Shown here: piece by piece, positions 1-5,993 of the stretch | Numbering within the stretch: the stretch's first letter is position 1 | Layout of the letters: each line of letters starts with the position of its first letter | From: JBHJOF01 sp050330055 | Lineage (GTDB): Bacteria; Pseudomonadota; Alphaproteobacteria; Kiloniellales; JAKSDN01 | Assembly: GCA_050330055.1 (NCBI GenBank) | Contig: JBHJOF010000068.1 | Span: forward strand, 1 to 8,862 | Reading direction: 5' to 3' | DNA: 8,862 bases | The notes under the pieces: generated by a model | Seen by the model: the letters and a program-made list of their open reading frames with translations, nothing else | Told to the model about the DNA's origin: nothing | Database searches by the model: none | Translations under genes and position numbers: made by a program

Positions 1-249
1 GATCTGGCGGATCGCCGGGTCGATCTGCTCGAGGTAGCGCTGGCCGGCTGCGGTCAGCCGCACGCCGCTCCCGGAGCGGTCGAACAGCGCCGTGCGCAGG
101 AAGTCCTCGAGCCGCCGGACCTGATGGCTGATCGCCGATTCCGTGACCCCCAGGCTGTCGGCGGCATCGCGGAATCGCCCGTGCACGGCGGCGGCATGAA
201 ACGCCCGCAGGGCGGCGAAAGGCGGCAGCGGAGTCCTCGGCTCGGCCAT
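1..249 (-). CDS. LysR-type transcriptional regulator, N-terminal part (cut by window edge)
   Basis: DNA-binding transcription factor; only the first 83 codons are present and the gene continues past base 1. Residues 8-20 (LPPFAALRAFHAA) and 26-48 (FRDAADSLGVTESAISHQ, then VRRLE) form the winged helix-turn-helix of LysR-type regulators. They are followed by LFDRSGSGVRLTAAG, the usual wing and linker-helix start. The LPPFxALRAF opening resembles the GcvA/AmpR branch. The ATG at 249-247 is chosen because the conserved N-terminus begins 7 residues later; no good Shine-Dalgarno precedes it. The effector-binding domain is outside the window, so ligand and targets are unknown. Unlike many LysR genes it has no divergent partner here: the lipoprotein gene upstream reads in the same direction. 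A GTTCAC/GTGAAC dyad lies 76-98 bases upstream of the start. Confidence 0.9.
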   Translation of the reverse strand, partial: MAEPRTPLPPFAALRAFHAAAVHGRFRDAADSLGVTESAISHQVRRLEDFLRTALFDRSGSGVRLTAAGQRYLEQIDPAIRQI

Positions 250-324
250 CTGGGGAAGGTGACAGCGGGGTGAACAGGATTCAAGTGGTGCTCCGGCGCA
301 CGGCCGTGAAACCGCGGGCGGCGG

Positions 325-347
325 GTTCACGGCGTCAAGCAGTGAAC
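325..347. promoter_or_regulatory. Candidate operator dyad upstream of the LysR gene
   Basis: GTTCAC (325-330) and GTGAAC (342-347) form a perfect 6-base inverted repeat with an 11-base spacer. A third GTGAAC lies at 270-275, closer to the LysR start codon. LysR-type proteins commonly bind interrupted dyads plus an extra half-site near their own promoter, so autoregulation is plausible. Only the sequence symmetry is seen; binding is inferred. Confidence 0.3.
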
Positions 348-412
348 TGGACCGATCCGCCAGTCCGCAGCGCCGCTACGCCGGCACGCGGTCTGCGCCG
401 AGACGCCCAGGC

Positions 413-841
413 TTAGTCGATGCTACGGCCGTAGTCCTGCTCGTACTGGCGCATCGCTGCATTGGTCCGCGGCCCCATGATCCCGTCGACCGGGCCCGGA
501 TCGTAGCCGAGGCGGACCAGCTCGCGCTGCGTCTCGGCGACCTGGGACGAACCGGCGGCATCGGCCCGGCTGGCGTGGCTTGACGAGCCGCCGCCGAACC
601 AGCGCTCCCAGATCGGATCGCCGATGTCGAGGTCGTCCTTGTCGGTCAGCAGGCCGGTGATACCGCCGATACCTGTGCCGATCAGCGCGCCCTCCAGGAC
701 GCTCAGGCCCGTGACTGCGCCCAGGATGGCACCGCCCGCGGCGCCCAGCCCGGCACCGGTGATGCCGCGATCCTCTGCCGTGTTGCCACAGGCGCCGAGC
801 GTCAATGCCAGTGCGACCACCAGAGATCCCAGCCTAAGCAT
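413..841 (-). CDS. Glycine-zipper lipoprotein with C-terminal peptidoglycan-binding domain
   Basis: Predicted envelope lipoprotein of 142 residues. Residues 1-17 are a short signal peptide and LGAC (15-18) is a lipobox, so the mature protein should start at lipid-modified Cys18. Gly19 follows, with no Asp at +2 to favour inner-membrane retention. Residues 27-65 are a glycine-zipper segment rich in GxxxG spacing (GAGLGAAGGAILGAVTG, then GTGIGGITG), as in SlyB/OmpA-like glycine-zipper proteins that insert in or pack on membranes. After a Ser/Gly/Ala linker (83-100), residues 101-138 match the PG_binding_1 fold: VAETQRELVRLGYDPGPVDG, then GPRTNAAMRQYEQ. The protein would thus tie membrane to cell wall. 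The start is supported by GAGGAC 7 bases upstream of ATG. It reads towards the LysR gene and is divergent from the acyl-CoA dehydrogenase gene. The exact role is unknown. Confidence 0.88.
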   Translation of the reverse strand: MLRLGSLVVALALTLGACGNTAEDRGITGAGLGAAGGAILGAVTGLSVLEGALIGTGIGGITGLLTDKDDLDIGDPIWERWFGGGSSSHASRADAAGSSQVAETQRELVRLGYDPGPVDGIMGPRTNAAMRQYEQDYGRSID

Positions 842-1023
842 GCTTCTTGTCCTCGTACTGCCGGATCACTTGAATGCAAGAATATTGCGAGGCGCGCTCG
901 GACAAAAGGGCTATAACTGGGGCAGCAGTATGCGCCTGTTCGTTCAAAAGATGAGACAAAAAGCCAGATTTTCTGCCGTCGGTCGCGTAGGGGGCGCAGT
1001 GCGCCAAGCCGCGGTCGCGTAAT

Positions 1024-2163
1024 ATGAACTTCGAGCTATCCGAGGAGCAGCGCGCCTTCCGGGACATGGCGCGGGACTTTGCCGCGAACGAGCTGGCGCC
1101 CTATGCCGCCCAGTGGGACGAGGACTGCGTCTTCCCCGAGGACGCCCTGCGCAAGGGCGCGGCGCTCGGCTTCGGCGGCATCGCCGTCGGCGACGATGCC
1201 GGCGGCGCGGGCCTGACGCGGCTCGACGCCGCGATCATCTTCGAGGAGCTGGCCGCCGGCTGCACCTCGACCGCGGCCTATCTCTCGATCCACAACATGG
1301 TCTGCTGGATGATCGACCACTTCGGCAATGACGCCCAGCGTCGGGCCGTTCTGCCGCCGCTGGCCCGCATGGATCACTTCGCCAGCTACTGCCTGACCGA
1401 GCCCGCTTCCGGCTCCGACGCGGCGGCGCTCAAGACGCGGGCCGAGCGCGACGGCGACCACTACCTGCTGAACGGCACCAAGGCCTTCATTTCCGGCGGC
1501 GGGCGCAGCGACCTCTACCTGGTGATGGCACGGACGGGCGGCGAGGGGCCGGACGGCATCTCCGCATTCCTGGTGCCGAAGGACACGCCCGGGCTGGCCT
1601 TCGGCAAGCAGGAGAAGAAGCTTGGCTGGCACAGCCAGCCGACCGCGATGGTGATCCTCGAGGACGCCCGGGTGCCGGTGACGAACCGCCTGGGCGAGGA
1701 GGGCGACGGCTTCAAGATCGCCATGGCCGGGCTCGACGGCGGACGGGTCAACATCGCCGCCTGCTCGCTGGGCGGCGCGCGGGCCTGCCTGGAGGCGGCA
1801 CGCGAGCACCTGCTGGTGCGCGAGCAGTTCGGCCGCCGCCTGGCCGACTTCCAGGCGCTGCAGTTCCGCCTGGCCGACATGGCGACCGAACTGGAGGCGG
1901 CCCGGCTCCTGGTCTGGCGCGCCGCCCAGTCTCTCGACCGGCAGGACCCGGAGCGCACGCTGCATTGCGCCATGGCCAAGCGCTACGCCACCGACGTCGG
2001 CTTCGCCGTATGCAACGACGCGCTGCAGCTGCTTGGCGGCTACGGCTACCTGCGCGACTACCCGGTCGAGCGCTACCTACGCGACGTCCGGGTGCACCAG
2101 ATTCTCGAAGGCACCAACGAGATCATGCGCGTCATCATCGCCCGGCGCCTGCTGGGGGCGTGA
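1024..2163 (+). CDS. Acyl-CoA dehydrogenase, probable isobutyryl-CoA dehydrogenase (valine catabolism)
   Basis: FAD-dependent enzyme of 379 residues, full family length, that introduces a C2-C3 double bond into an acyl-CoA and passes electrons to electron-transfer flavoprotein. The N-terminus (NFELSEEQRAFRDMARDFAA) is typical. CLTEPASGSDAA at 123-134 is the first acyl-CoA dehydrogenase signature. QLLGGYGYLRDYPVERYLRD near 333-352 is the second. QILEGTNEIMR contains the catalytic base, Glu362. Substrate assignment to isobutyryl-CoA (ACAD8-like, yielding methacrylyl-CoA) comes from resemblance and from the next two genes, which catalyse later steps of valine degradation. A related short/branched-chain specificity is possible. 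The start is fixed by an in-frame TAG at 988-990, with no other start codon between it and ATG 1024. The ribosome-binding site is poor (GCGTAAT before ATG), so translation may be weak or leaderless. Confidence 0.93.
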   Translation: MNFELSEEQRAFRDMARDFAANELAPYAAQWDEDCVFPEDALRKGAALGFGGIAVGDDAGGAGLTRLDAAIIFEELAAGCTSTAAYLSIHNMVCWMIDHFGNDAQRRAVLPPLARMDHFASYCLTEPASGSDAAALKTRAERDGDHYLLNGTKAFISGGGRSDLYLVMARTGGEGPDGISAFLVPKDTPGLAFGKQEKKLGWHSQPTAMVILEDARVPVTNRLGEEGDGFKIAMAGLDGGRVNIAACSLGGARACLEAAREHLLVREQFGRRLADFQALQFRLADMATELEAARLLVWRAAQSLDRQDPERTLHCAMAKRYATDVGFAVCNDALQLLGGYGYLRDYPVERYLRDVRVHQILEGTNEIMRVIIARRLLGA

Positions 2164-2207
2164 CGACGTTTGTTGAGCGTGGAGCGGGAGCGGCACTTCA
2201 TTGCGAT

Positions 2208-2224
2208 GTCATGCCCGGCCTGAC
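2208..2224. repeat. Truncated half of a REP-type palindrome
   Basis: GTCATGCCCGGCCTGAC resembles the first half of the REP palindromes at 5957-5990 and 6302-6335, which begin GTCATGCTCGGG on one strand. The matching second arm is missing. It lies 26 bases before the large inverted repeat that starts at 2251. It is read as a decayed REP remnant; the short length limits certainty. Confidence 0.35.
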
Positions 2225-2250
2225 AATCGAGTAGATGAGAAACAAGGAAG

Positions 2251-2386
2251 AATTGACACAGATGAACACGGATGAACGTGAGCGACGATCATTTCGAGCA
2301 GTCGCGCCTATCGCCGGCTAAGTCCCGACCAAATCAGGCACCCATGTTCTTGAGTTTGTGTTCATCCGTGTTCATCTGTGTCAATT
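2251..2386. repeat. Large inverted-repeat element with perfect 27-base arms
   Basis: The left arm 2251-2277 and right arm 2360-2386 are perfect reverse complements over 27 bases, enclosing an 82-base centre. Each arm contains a 10-base unit repeated twice in tandem: ACAGATGAAC followed by ACGGATGAAC. ACAGATGAACACGGATGAAC-type sequences are known to me as dispersed repeats in several bacterial groups. The centre has no convincing reading frame. The element sits between two valine-catabolism genes, so transcripts through it could form a long stem that affects read-through or mRNA ends. The AATT at the right arm's outer end is repeated once more (2387-2390), which might be a trace of insertion. 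Mobility is inferred; no transposase is present. Confidence 0.8.
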
Positions 2387-2498
2387 AATTCGTTTGTCAT
2401 AATCGGCCTTGGCAAACGGAATTGCCGCGCTGGGTGTGTCATTGTCGGCGTCGTCTCTGGCCTTTGAAATTGCCAGTTCCCTCGGGTAACAAGGGTGC

Positions 2499-3560
2499 AT
2501 GAACGAGCAAGCCGATCTTCTCTGCGAGCAGCGCGGCGCGGTGGTCTTCGTTACTCTGAACCGGCCGCGGGCGCTGAACTCCCTCACCCTCGAGATGTGC
2601 CGCCAGTTCGATGGGATGCTGGCCGGCTGGGCCGCCGACCCTGACGTGGCGGCGGTGGTGGTCAAGGGAGCCGGCGAGCGCGCTTTCTGCGCCGGTGGCG
2701 ACGTGCGGGCGATCTGGGAGGGCGTGCGCGACGGCACAGACCTGCCGGCCGCCTTCTTTGCCGCCGAGTACCGCATGAACCGCCGCGTGTTCCACGTTCC
2801 CAAGGCCTACATCGCGCTGATCGACGGCATCACCATGGGCGGCGGCGTCGGCATTTCGGCGCACGGCAGCCACCGGGTCGCCACCGAGCGCACGCTCTTC
2901 GCCATGCCGGAGACCGCAATCGGCCTCTTTCCCGACGTCGGCGCCTCGTATTTTCTGCCGCGCCTGCCGGGCAGGCTCGGGCTCTACCTGGGCCTGACCG
3001 GCGCGCGCCTGAAGGCGGCCGACTGCCTCAACGCCGAGGTTGCCACCCACACGGTGGGCAGCGCCGACCTGCCGGCGCTGGAGGACGCGCTGGTCGAGGC
3101 CGAGTGGAGCGGCGACCCGACCGAGGTGGCCGGGGCGGTGCTCGAGCGTTTTACCGGCGATCTCGGCGAGCCGCCGCTGGCGGCGCAGCGCCATACCATC
3201 GATCACTGCTTCGCCGGCGACTCGGTCGAGGAGATCTTCGCCAATCTGGCGGTCGAGAAGGGCGACTGGGCGGCCCAGACGCTCGCGGGCCTTGAGCGCT
3301 GCTCGCCGACCAGCCTGAAGATCACCTACCGGGCGATCCAGGAGGGCGCCCGACTGGATTTCGACAGCGTCATGGCCATGGAGTACCGTCTGAGCCAGGC
3401 CTGCATGGCCGGCCACGACTTCAGCGAGGGCGTGCGCGCCGTCATCATCGACAAGGACAATGCGCCCCGGTGGCAGCCGGCCACGCTGGAAGAGGTCAGC
3501 GAGGAGGCGGTGGCCGCCCACTTCGGGCCTCAAGGCCTGGCGGAGCTGGCGTTTGGCTGA
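2499..3560 (+). CDS. 3-hydroxyisobutyryl-CoA hydrolase
   Basis: Crotonase-superfamily thioesterase of 353 residues, the normal length for this family, hydrolysing 3-hydroxyisobutyryl-CoA to 3-hydroxyisobutyrate and CoA in valine degradation. NRPRALNSLT (21-30) and AFCAGGDVRAIWE (62-74) form the crotonase CoA pocket. MGGGVGISAHGSHRVATE (113-130) forms the oxyanion-hole region. FAMPETAIGLFPDVGASYFL (134-153) is the hallmark of the hydrolase branch and carries the catalytic acids Glu138 and Asp146, spaced as in human HIBCH. The C-terminal extension (about 240-345, including LKITYRAIQEGA and EGVRAVIIDKDNAPRWQPA) is specific to the hydrolase and separates it from ordinary enoyl-CoA hydratases. AAGGG shortly before the ATG is a fair ribosome-binding site. 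It lies 335 bases after the dehydrogenase, a gap filled by repeats, and 58 bases before mmsB. Confidence 0.95.
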   Translation: MNEQADLLCEQRGAVVFVTLNRPRALNSLTLEMCRQFDGMLAGWAADPDVAAVVVKGAGERAFCAGGDVRAIWEGVRDGTDLPAAFFAAEYRMNRRVFHVPKAYIALIDGITMGGGVGISAHGSHRVATERTLFAMPETAIGLFPDVGASYFLPRLPGRLGLYLGLTGARLKAADCLNAEVATHTVGSADLPALEDALVEAEWSGDPTEVAGAVLERFTGDLGEPPLAAQRHTIDHCFAGDSVEEIFANLAVEKGDWAAQTLAGLERCSPTSLKITYRAIQEGARLDFDSVMAMEYRLSQACMAGHDFSEGVRAVIIDKDNAPRWQPATLEEVSEEAVAAHFGPQGLAELAFG

Positions 3561-3618
3561 GGACGCGGCGCAGGCCCACTCGGCCCGCGCGGTGGGCTAG
3601 CAGCAAGGGAGGAGGACC

Positions 3619-4515
3619 ATGGTCGACATCGGCTTCATCGGGCTCGGCAACATGGGCGGGCCCATGGCCAGGAACCTGGTCAAGGCGGGCCACAAGGTGA
3701 AGGGCTTCGACCTGGTCAAGGCCTCGGTCGACGCCGCTGTGGCCGGCGGTGTTGCGGCGGTCGGTTCCGCCGCCGAGGCGGCCGAGGGCGTTTCGACCGT
3801 CATCACCATGCTGCCGGCCGGCGAGCACGTGCGCGAGGTCTATACGGGCGGCGGCCGCATCATCGCTGCGGCCGAGCGCGGCACGCTCATCATCGACAGC
3901 TCGACCATCGACGTGGCCTCGGCACGCGCGGTGCACCAGGCGGGCGAGGCGGCCGGCCACCTCATGCTGGACGCGCCGGTCTCCGGCGGCGTGGCCGGCG
4001 CCGAGGCGGGGACGCTGACCTTCATGGCCGGCGGTTCGAAGGAAGCCTTCGAGCGGGCCAAGCCGCTGCTCGAGGCCATGGGCCGCAAGGTGGTGCATGC
4101 CGGCGGCCCGGGCAACGGCCAGGTTGCCAAGGTGTGCAACAACATGATCCTCGGCATCACCATGATCGGCGTGGCCGAGGCCTTCACCCTGGGCGAGAAG
4201 CTTGGGCTCGAGCCCAAGACCCTGTTCGAGATCTCCTCGACCGCCTCGGGCTCCTGCTGGGCCATGCTGAACCACCTGCCGGTGCCGGGCATCGTCGAGA
4301 CCTCGGCGGCCAACCGCGGCTACAAGCCGGGCTTCGCCGCGGCCATGATGCACAAGGACCTGAAGCTGTCGCAGGCGGCGGCCGGTCAGGCCGGGGTGGC
4401 GACGCCGCTCGGCGCCGAGGCGGCCCAGCTCTACACCCTCTTCGTCAACGCCGGCCACGGCGGCCTGGACTACTCCGGCATCATCAAGATGATCCGCGGC
4501 GAGGGGGCGGAGTAG
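3619..4515 (+). CDS. mmsB: 3-hydroxyisobutyrate dehydrogenase
   Basis: NAD-dependent beta-hydroxyacid dehydrogenase of 298 residues, oxidising 3-hydroxyisobutyrate to methylmalonate semialdehyde, the step after the upstream hydrolase. The Rossmann fold starts at residue 4, with GLGNMG (8-13) as dinucleotide motif. DAPVSGGVAGAEAGTLTFMA (118-137) is the substrate-binding signature. GNGQVAKVCNNM (166-177) carries catalytic Lys171. HKDLKL (245-250) is the conserved C-terminal Lys-Asp motif. The all-helical C-terminal half has the full family length. A strong GGAGGAGG lies just before ATG 3619, a far better ribosome-binding site than those of the two genes before it. Substrate could in principle be another 3-hydroxyacid (tartronate semialdehyde reductases are related), but the neighbours favour valine degradation. 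Confidence 0.95.
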   Translation: MVDIGFIGLGNMGGPMARNLVKAGHKVKGFDLVKASVDAAVAGGVAAVGSAAEAAEGVSTVITMLPAGEHVREVYTGGGRIIAAAERGTLIIDSSTIDVASARAVHQAGEAAGHLMLDAPVSGGVAGAEAGTLTFMAGGSKEAFERAKPLLEAMGRKVVHAGGPGNGQVAKVCNNMILGITMIGVAEAFTLGEKLGLEPKTLFEISSTASGSCWAMLNHLPVPGIVETSAANRGYKPGFAAAMMHKDLKLSQAAAGQAGVATPLGAEAAQLYTLFVNAGHGGLDYSGIIKMIRGEGAE

Positions 4516-4632
4516 GGACGCTCACACGGCCGGCCCGCTCGGTCGCTTCCCTTCCACCCTAGGCGTTCTGTGCTAGCAGGGGCGCAGGCTCGCCGGCTAG
4601 CGGCCCTCTGCCCGGCCGGGCTATGCGGCCGA

Positions 4633-4651
4633 GGCCGGGGGTTTCCCGGCC
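4633..4651 (+). terminator. Possible terminator stem-loop after mmsB
   Basis: GGCCGGG (4633-4639) pairs perfectly with CCCGGCC (4645-4651) around a 5-base loop, and the stem is followed by CTTTG. The trailing T-run is only three bases, so intrinsic termination would be weak. It lies 118 bases after the mmsB stop codon, with no gene between. Confidence 0.3.
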
Positions 4652-4733
4652 CTTTGCCGGTTGAGGCGCCTTCGGCCGCGGTGCGGTGAGCCAAAACCCA
4701 AGGAATTCCGGGTCTTTAGGAGCTGTCCGCTGG

Positions 4734-4748
4734 TTAAGGGCTCTTTAA
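4734..4748 (+). promoter_or_regulatory. CtrA-type binding box (TTAA-N7-TTAA)
   Basis: TTAA (4734-4737) and TTAA (4745-4748) are separated by exactly seven bases (GGGCTCT), the full CtrA consensus of alphaproteobacteria. It lies 81-95 bases upstream of the GTG start of the MarR gene. CtrA boxes often overlap the -35 region; a -10-like CATTAG then occurs at 4769-4774. The match is exact but short, and CtrA itself is not in the window. Confidence 0.45.
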
Positions 4749-4761
4749 GGAGAGTGCGGCT

Positions 4762-4783
4762 AAGCTGGCATTAGAACCAGCTT
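4762..4783. promoter_or_regulatory. Palindrome, candidate operator of the MarR gene
   Basis: AAGCTGG (4762-4768) and CCAGCTT (4777-4783) are perfect inverted repeats with an 8-base spacer. The 22-base span suits a MarR-family dimer, and it would overlap the -10 region inferred from the CtrA-type box. It could instead act as an RNA hairpin in the leader. TCAACGCC occurs twice just downstream, 15 bases apart, and may be further half-sites. Confidence 0.35.
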
Positions 4784-4828
4784 TGTTTCAACGCCCTTTC
4801 TGTCAACGCCTAGCATGCGGGGGTTGCC

Positions 4829-5299
4829 GTGAAGTCTGCCTATCTCGAGACCATATCGCTGATCGAGCGTCTGCATCGTCAGTGCCTTGAGGTCGTCAAG
4901 GCGGAACTCGACCGCCTCGGCATCCGCGACCTGAACAACGTTCAGGCCCTGATCATCTTCAACATCGGGAGCGAGGAGCTGACCGTCGGCGAGCTGACCC
5001 AGCGCGGCTACTACCTCGGCTCCAACGTGTCCTACAACGTCAAGAAGATGGTCGAGCACGGCTACCTGATCCAGGAGCGCTCGCCGCACGACAGGCGCTC
5101 GTTCCACGTCCGCGCCTCGGACAAGGGCTTGGAGATCTATCGCCAGCTCGACACCCTGTTCGACAAGCACGCCGGCCGCCTCGACATGGCCCAGCTCTCG
5201 GGCGAGGCGCTGCAGAGCGCCAACCAGTCGCTGCGCAAGGTCGAGCAGTTCTGGTCCATGCCCCAGGTGATGGCGGGACGCATCACTGCCGCTGCGTAA
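4829..5299 (+). CDS. ldtR: MarR-family winged-helix regulator, LdtR-like
   Basis: Transcription factor of 156 residues. Residues 8-48 are dimerisation helices. ELTVGELTQRGYYLGSNVSY (50-69) followed by NVKKMVEHGYL is the helix-turn-helix. ERSPHDRRSFHVRASDKG (83-100) is the wing with the MarR-type D-R-R-S motif. The GYYLGSNVSYNVKKMVE block is the hallmark of the LdtR group of alphaproteobacteria. In Liberibacter and Sinorhizobium these regulate an L,D-transpeptidase gene and osmotic tolerance; the target here is unknown and no L,D-transpeptidase is in the window. The GTG start is fixed because an in-frame TAG lies at 4811-4813 with no other start codon between them, and GGGGG precedes it by a few bases. 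It is convergent with the flavoprotein gene, with 17 bases between their stop codons. Confidence 0.85.
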   Translation: MKSAYLETISLIERLHRQCLEVVKAELDRLGIRDLNNVQALIIFNIGSEELTVGELTQRGYYLGSNVSYNVKKMVEHGYLIQERSPHDRRSFHVRASDKGLEIYRQLDTLFDKHAGRLDMAQLSGEALQSANQSLRKVEQFWSMPQVMAGRITAAA

Positions 5300-5316
5300 C
5301 GCCCGATCGGACCCGC

Positions 5317-5934
5317 TCAGTAGAGCCGCTTGACGTAGGCATCCTGGATGCCGGCCTCGGCCGACTCGGCGTCGACGCCCTCGATCTGATCGGCGATCAT
5401 CCGGCCCAGCGTCGGGAAGCTCTTGCGGTCGATCTGCACCGCCGGGTCCCACAGCTTCGAGCGGATCAGCGCCTTGGCGCAGTGCAGGTAGGCTTCCTCG
5501 ATCCGCACCAGGATGCCGGAGAGCGGCACCCTGCCGTTGACCGCCAGGGGCTCGAGCAGCGCCCGGTCGGTCGTCACCTCGGCGCGGCCGTTGACCCTCA
5601 AGGTCTCGTTCATGCCGGGCACGAAGAAGATCAGCCCGACGTTCGGGTTCTCCAGGATGTTGCGCAGGCTGTCGAGGCGCTTGTTGCCCGGCCGGTCGGG
5701 GATCAGCAGCGTCCGCTCGTCGACGATCGCCACGAAGCCCGGCCCGTCGCCACGCGGCGAGGCATCGGCCCGGCCCTTGGCATCGGCGGTCGCGATCACC
5801 AGGAAAGGCGAGGCGGCAATGAAGGCCCGGCAATGCTTGTCGAGCGCCGGCAATTCCTTGCGCCGCACCAGGTCGCCCGGCTCGCCGTAGAGCGCGCGGA
5901 GTTGCTCACTCGTGTTCAAACGCGCGTCGTCCAC
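5317..5934 (-). CDS. PPOX-type FMN-dependent flavoprotein (MSMEG_1061/DR_2398-like family)
   Basis: Cytosolic split-barrel flavoprotein of 205 residues related to pyridoxamine 5'-phosphate oxidase. FLVIATADAKGRADASPRGD (44-63) is the first barrel strand pair. PDRPGNKRLDS (79-89), ILENPNVGLIFFVPG (93-107) and NETLRVNGRAEVTTD (109-123) are the FMN-binding core typical of this subfamily. LHCAKALIRSKLWDP (150-164) is its C-terminal signature. The natural substrate of the group is not established, and it should not be called PdxH. The start is a GTG at 5934-5932, chosen because AGGAGG lies 7 bases upstream and the N-terminus fits the family. The gene begins only about 25 bases from the REP-flanked cassette at 5957. 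Confidence 0.9.
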   Translation of the reverse strand: MDDARLNTSEQLRALYGEPGDLVRRKELPALDKHCRAFIAASPFLVIATADAKGRADASPRGDGPGFVAIVDERTLLIPDRPGNKRLDSLRNILENPNVGLIFFVPGMNETLRVNGRAEVTTDRALLEPLAVNGRVPLSGILVRIEEAYLHCAKALIRSKLWDPAVQIDRKSFPTLGRMIADQIEGVDAESAEAGIQDAYVKRLY

Positions 5935-5956
5935 GGGTCTGCCTCCTACCCTGCAA

Positions 5957-5990
5957 TCTTGTCATGCTCGGGCATGACCCGAGCATCCAT
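5957..5990. repeat. REP-type palindrome, left copy
   Basis: Arms ATGCTCGGG (5964-5972) and CCCGAGCAT (5978-5986) pair perfectly around the loop CATGA. It is the inverted counterpart of 6302-6335, differing at one position in the loop. It lies directly upstream of the flavoprotein gene and immediately past the 3' end of the GIY-YIG gene. Confidence 0.85.
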
Positions 5991-5993
5991 CTA

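Larger units (their letters stand above)
4516..4828. other. Non-coding regulatory gap between mmsB and the MarR gene
   Basis: This 313-base gap has no credible gene. Its first two-thirds are very GC-rich and contain palindromic runs (such as GCCCGGCCGGGC near 4610-4621) and a possible terminator stem at 4633-4651. The last third is AT-richer and holds a CtrA-type box at 4734-4748, a 7-base-arm palindrome at 4762-4783 and a pair of TCAACGCC direct repeats at 4788-4795 and 4803-4810. The last third looks like the promoter region of the downstream regulator gene. Confidence 0.5.

Noticed and set aside
1036..1965. Long open frame antisense to the acyl-CoA dehydrogenase
   Set aside because: Shadow of a clear family gene in GC-rich DNA; its protein has no recognisable fold and low-complexity composition.
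2251..2386. CRISPR-like or iteron-like reading of the tandem ACAGATGAAC units
   Set aside because: Only two units per arm, with no regular spacers and no associated genes; the inverted-repeat reading explains them.
2439..3533. Long open frame antisense to the 3-hydroxyisobutyryl-CoA hydrolase
   Set aside because: Shadow frame; the plus-strand protein carries all hydrolase motifs.
3496..4458. Long open frame antisense to mmsB
   Set aside because: Shadow frame with His/Arg/Gly-rich composition typical of GC-rich antisense reading.
4760..5833. Long minus-strand open frame across the MarR and flavoprotein genes
   Set aside because: Overlaps two well-supported genes in the wrong frame and spans their convergent ends.
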